From positions 1-7,239 of the forward strand of contig JAJBTR010000239.1 in the NCBI GenBank assembly GCA_020860745.1: a stretch of DNA of 7,239 nt, written 5' to 3'. The notes under the pieces are model-generated. The model had not been told where the DNA came from. It saw only the letters and a list, made by a program, of their open reading frames with translations, and did not search any database. The translations under genes were made by a program, and so were the position numbers. This stretch comes from Lachnospiraceae bacterium. GTDB taxonomy: Bacteria; Bacillota; Clostridia; Lachnospirales; Lachnospiraceae. Below are positions 7,201 to 7,239 of the stretch, piece after piece; positions within the stretch are counted from its first letter, which is position 1; every line of letters starts with the position of its first letter.

Positions 7201-7239
7201 AAGTCCAATGAGGACGGTTATCTGGTGGGCTCCCGCGGG
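4210..7239 (+). CDS. polC: DNA polymerase III PolC-type, N-terminal 1010 residues (3' end outside window)
   Basis: PolC is the essential replicative polymerase of low-GC Gram-positives, acting at the fork with the sliding clamp. The frame is open to the last base, roughly two thirds of a typical PolC. Residues 1 to about 240 form the N-terminal region (start MAKNFFEVFPQLKL), followed by a hydrophilic His-rich linker (256-337) and RSDNPDVIYGRDFDDEP. An OB domain spans about 350-440. The PHP domain begins near 460 (ELHCHT, H462 and H464; ITDHGD, D495 and H496) and is split, as usual in PolC, by a DEDDh proofreading exonuclease: FDLETTG (D549, E551), HNADFD (D634), HRAVDDA (H687, D692). PHP resumes near 720 (H736; CDVHF, D862 and H864). 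The window stops at YLVGSRG (1004-1010), where the polymerase domain starts, so the catalytic aspartates are not visible. The start at 4210 suits the family, but its SD is poorly placed. Confidence 0.98.
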   Translation, partial: MAKNFFEVFPQLKLNGDFAEMIEDTTVSRVSTTSRRDYLRIYVSSGRLIPKQKIFVLEQEIKRQLFAKKKIRICVMESFHLSEQYTLPNLMEAYWPSILKEFQNYSLVEYNLLRHAKYECPEKQESDNRGIGIQSAKGQELQTSEIRLLEKKNPEIRETKEECLILTLEDSLLAHQKEEEIYHILEKILNERCGLSVRISIRFCEKQESKCRKNAEIQLKNEVENIVRNSSFFTEKTEEYLTGDAGSDTPWESEASGKRHRHVNDQNGVDAGQKSAHNREARYVSDGHGKDHSQDGRKVHNSGTVANGRGGNHPDNSGRDGRSRGSYGSYRRSDNPDVIYGRDFDDEPVRIDQIAGEMGDVVIRGQVRSMDERPIRNEKTIVMFAVTDFTDTIMVKMFCKNEMLPEIKKGVFEGAFLKIKGVTTIDRFDHELTIGSILGMKKIPSFVTTRMDTSPEKRVELHCHTKMSDMDGVSDVKDIIKRAMKWGHKALAITDHGDVQAFTDAAHALSRDDDFKILYGMEAYLVDDLKGLVENPRGQSLDGTFVVFDLETTGFSPEKNKIIEIGAVKVENGKITEKFSTFVNPQTPIPFEIEKLTSINDEMVMGAPLIADALPEFMEFSEGAVMVAHNADFDMSFIRKNCELLGLPCDKTVLDTVSLARTLLPQLNRYKLDTVAKALHISLNHHHRAVDDAGCTADIFVKFVDMLHAQGVDNLDQLEEMSASSEETVRKLPTYHAIMIAQNDIGRVNLYKLVSDSHIKYYNRRPRVPKSEFAQYREGILLGSACEAGELYRAILNGRPEEEIRRIASFYDYLEIQPLGNNAFMLRDEKSPVETEEDIRDINRRIVSLGEQMNKPVVATCDVHFLDPEDEVYRRIIMAGKGFKDADDQAPLFLRTTEEMMEEFSYLGSEKAEEVVITNTNKIADMCEKIDPVRPDKCPPEIENSDQMLRDICYSRAHEIYGENLPEIVTKRLERELNSIISNGFAVMYIIAQKLVWKSNEDGYLVGSRG

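Overview
The window looks like a chromosomal segment of a member of the Clostridia, most probably Lachnospiraceae. The main reasons are the Gram-positive replicase PolC, an ispG gene shortly upstream of polC as in many Clostridia, AGGAG-type ribosome binding sites, and protein sequences whose closest remembered relatives are from Lachnospiraceae. No species can be named from the sequence alone. All supported genes lie on the + strand.

Layout: (1) 1-705 is the C-terminal part of an AAA-ATPase/PD-(D/E)XK nuclease-like protein whose ATPase half lies upstream of the window. It looks AT-richer than the rest. (2) 706-984 is a gene-free stretch of about 280 bases rich in secondary structure. Three perfect-stem hairpins fill 748-867, and a 16-base palindrome (918-933) lies close to ispG. 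(3) 985-2046 is ispG, a complete isoprenoid (MEP pathway) enzyme. (4) 2047-2255 is non-coding with a short inverted repeat directly after ispG. (5) 2256-4100 encodes a 614-residue membrane-anchored, largely extracytoplasmic protein of unknown function with a repetitive acidic Ser/Gly/Asp/Thr linker. (6) 4101-4209 is a short gap carrying a strong Shine-Dalgarno that is oddly far from the polC ATG. (7) 4210-7239 is the first 1010 codons of polC, running off the end of the window just as the polymerase domain begins.

ispG and polC are housekeeping genes. In many Clostridia they follow dxr and the site-2 protease gene in a near-continuous cluster. Here the cluster seems interrupted twice: by the AAA/nuclease gene with its structured spacer upstream of ispG, and by the unknown membrane protein between ispG and polC. 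No convincing intrinsic terminator (stem plus U-run) was found, so read-through from ispG into polC is possible but unproven.

No tRNA, rRNA, CRISPR array, insertion sequence with terminal repeats, or complete defence system was seen. The least explained parts are the hairpin-rich spacer at 731-867, the 614-residue protein, and the His-rich linker of PolC.
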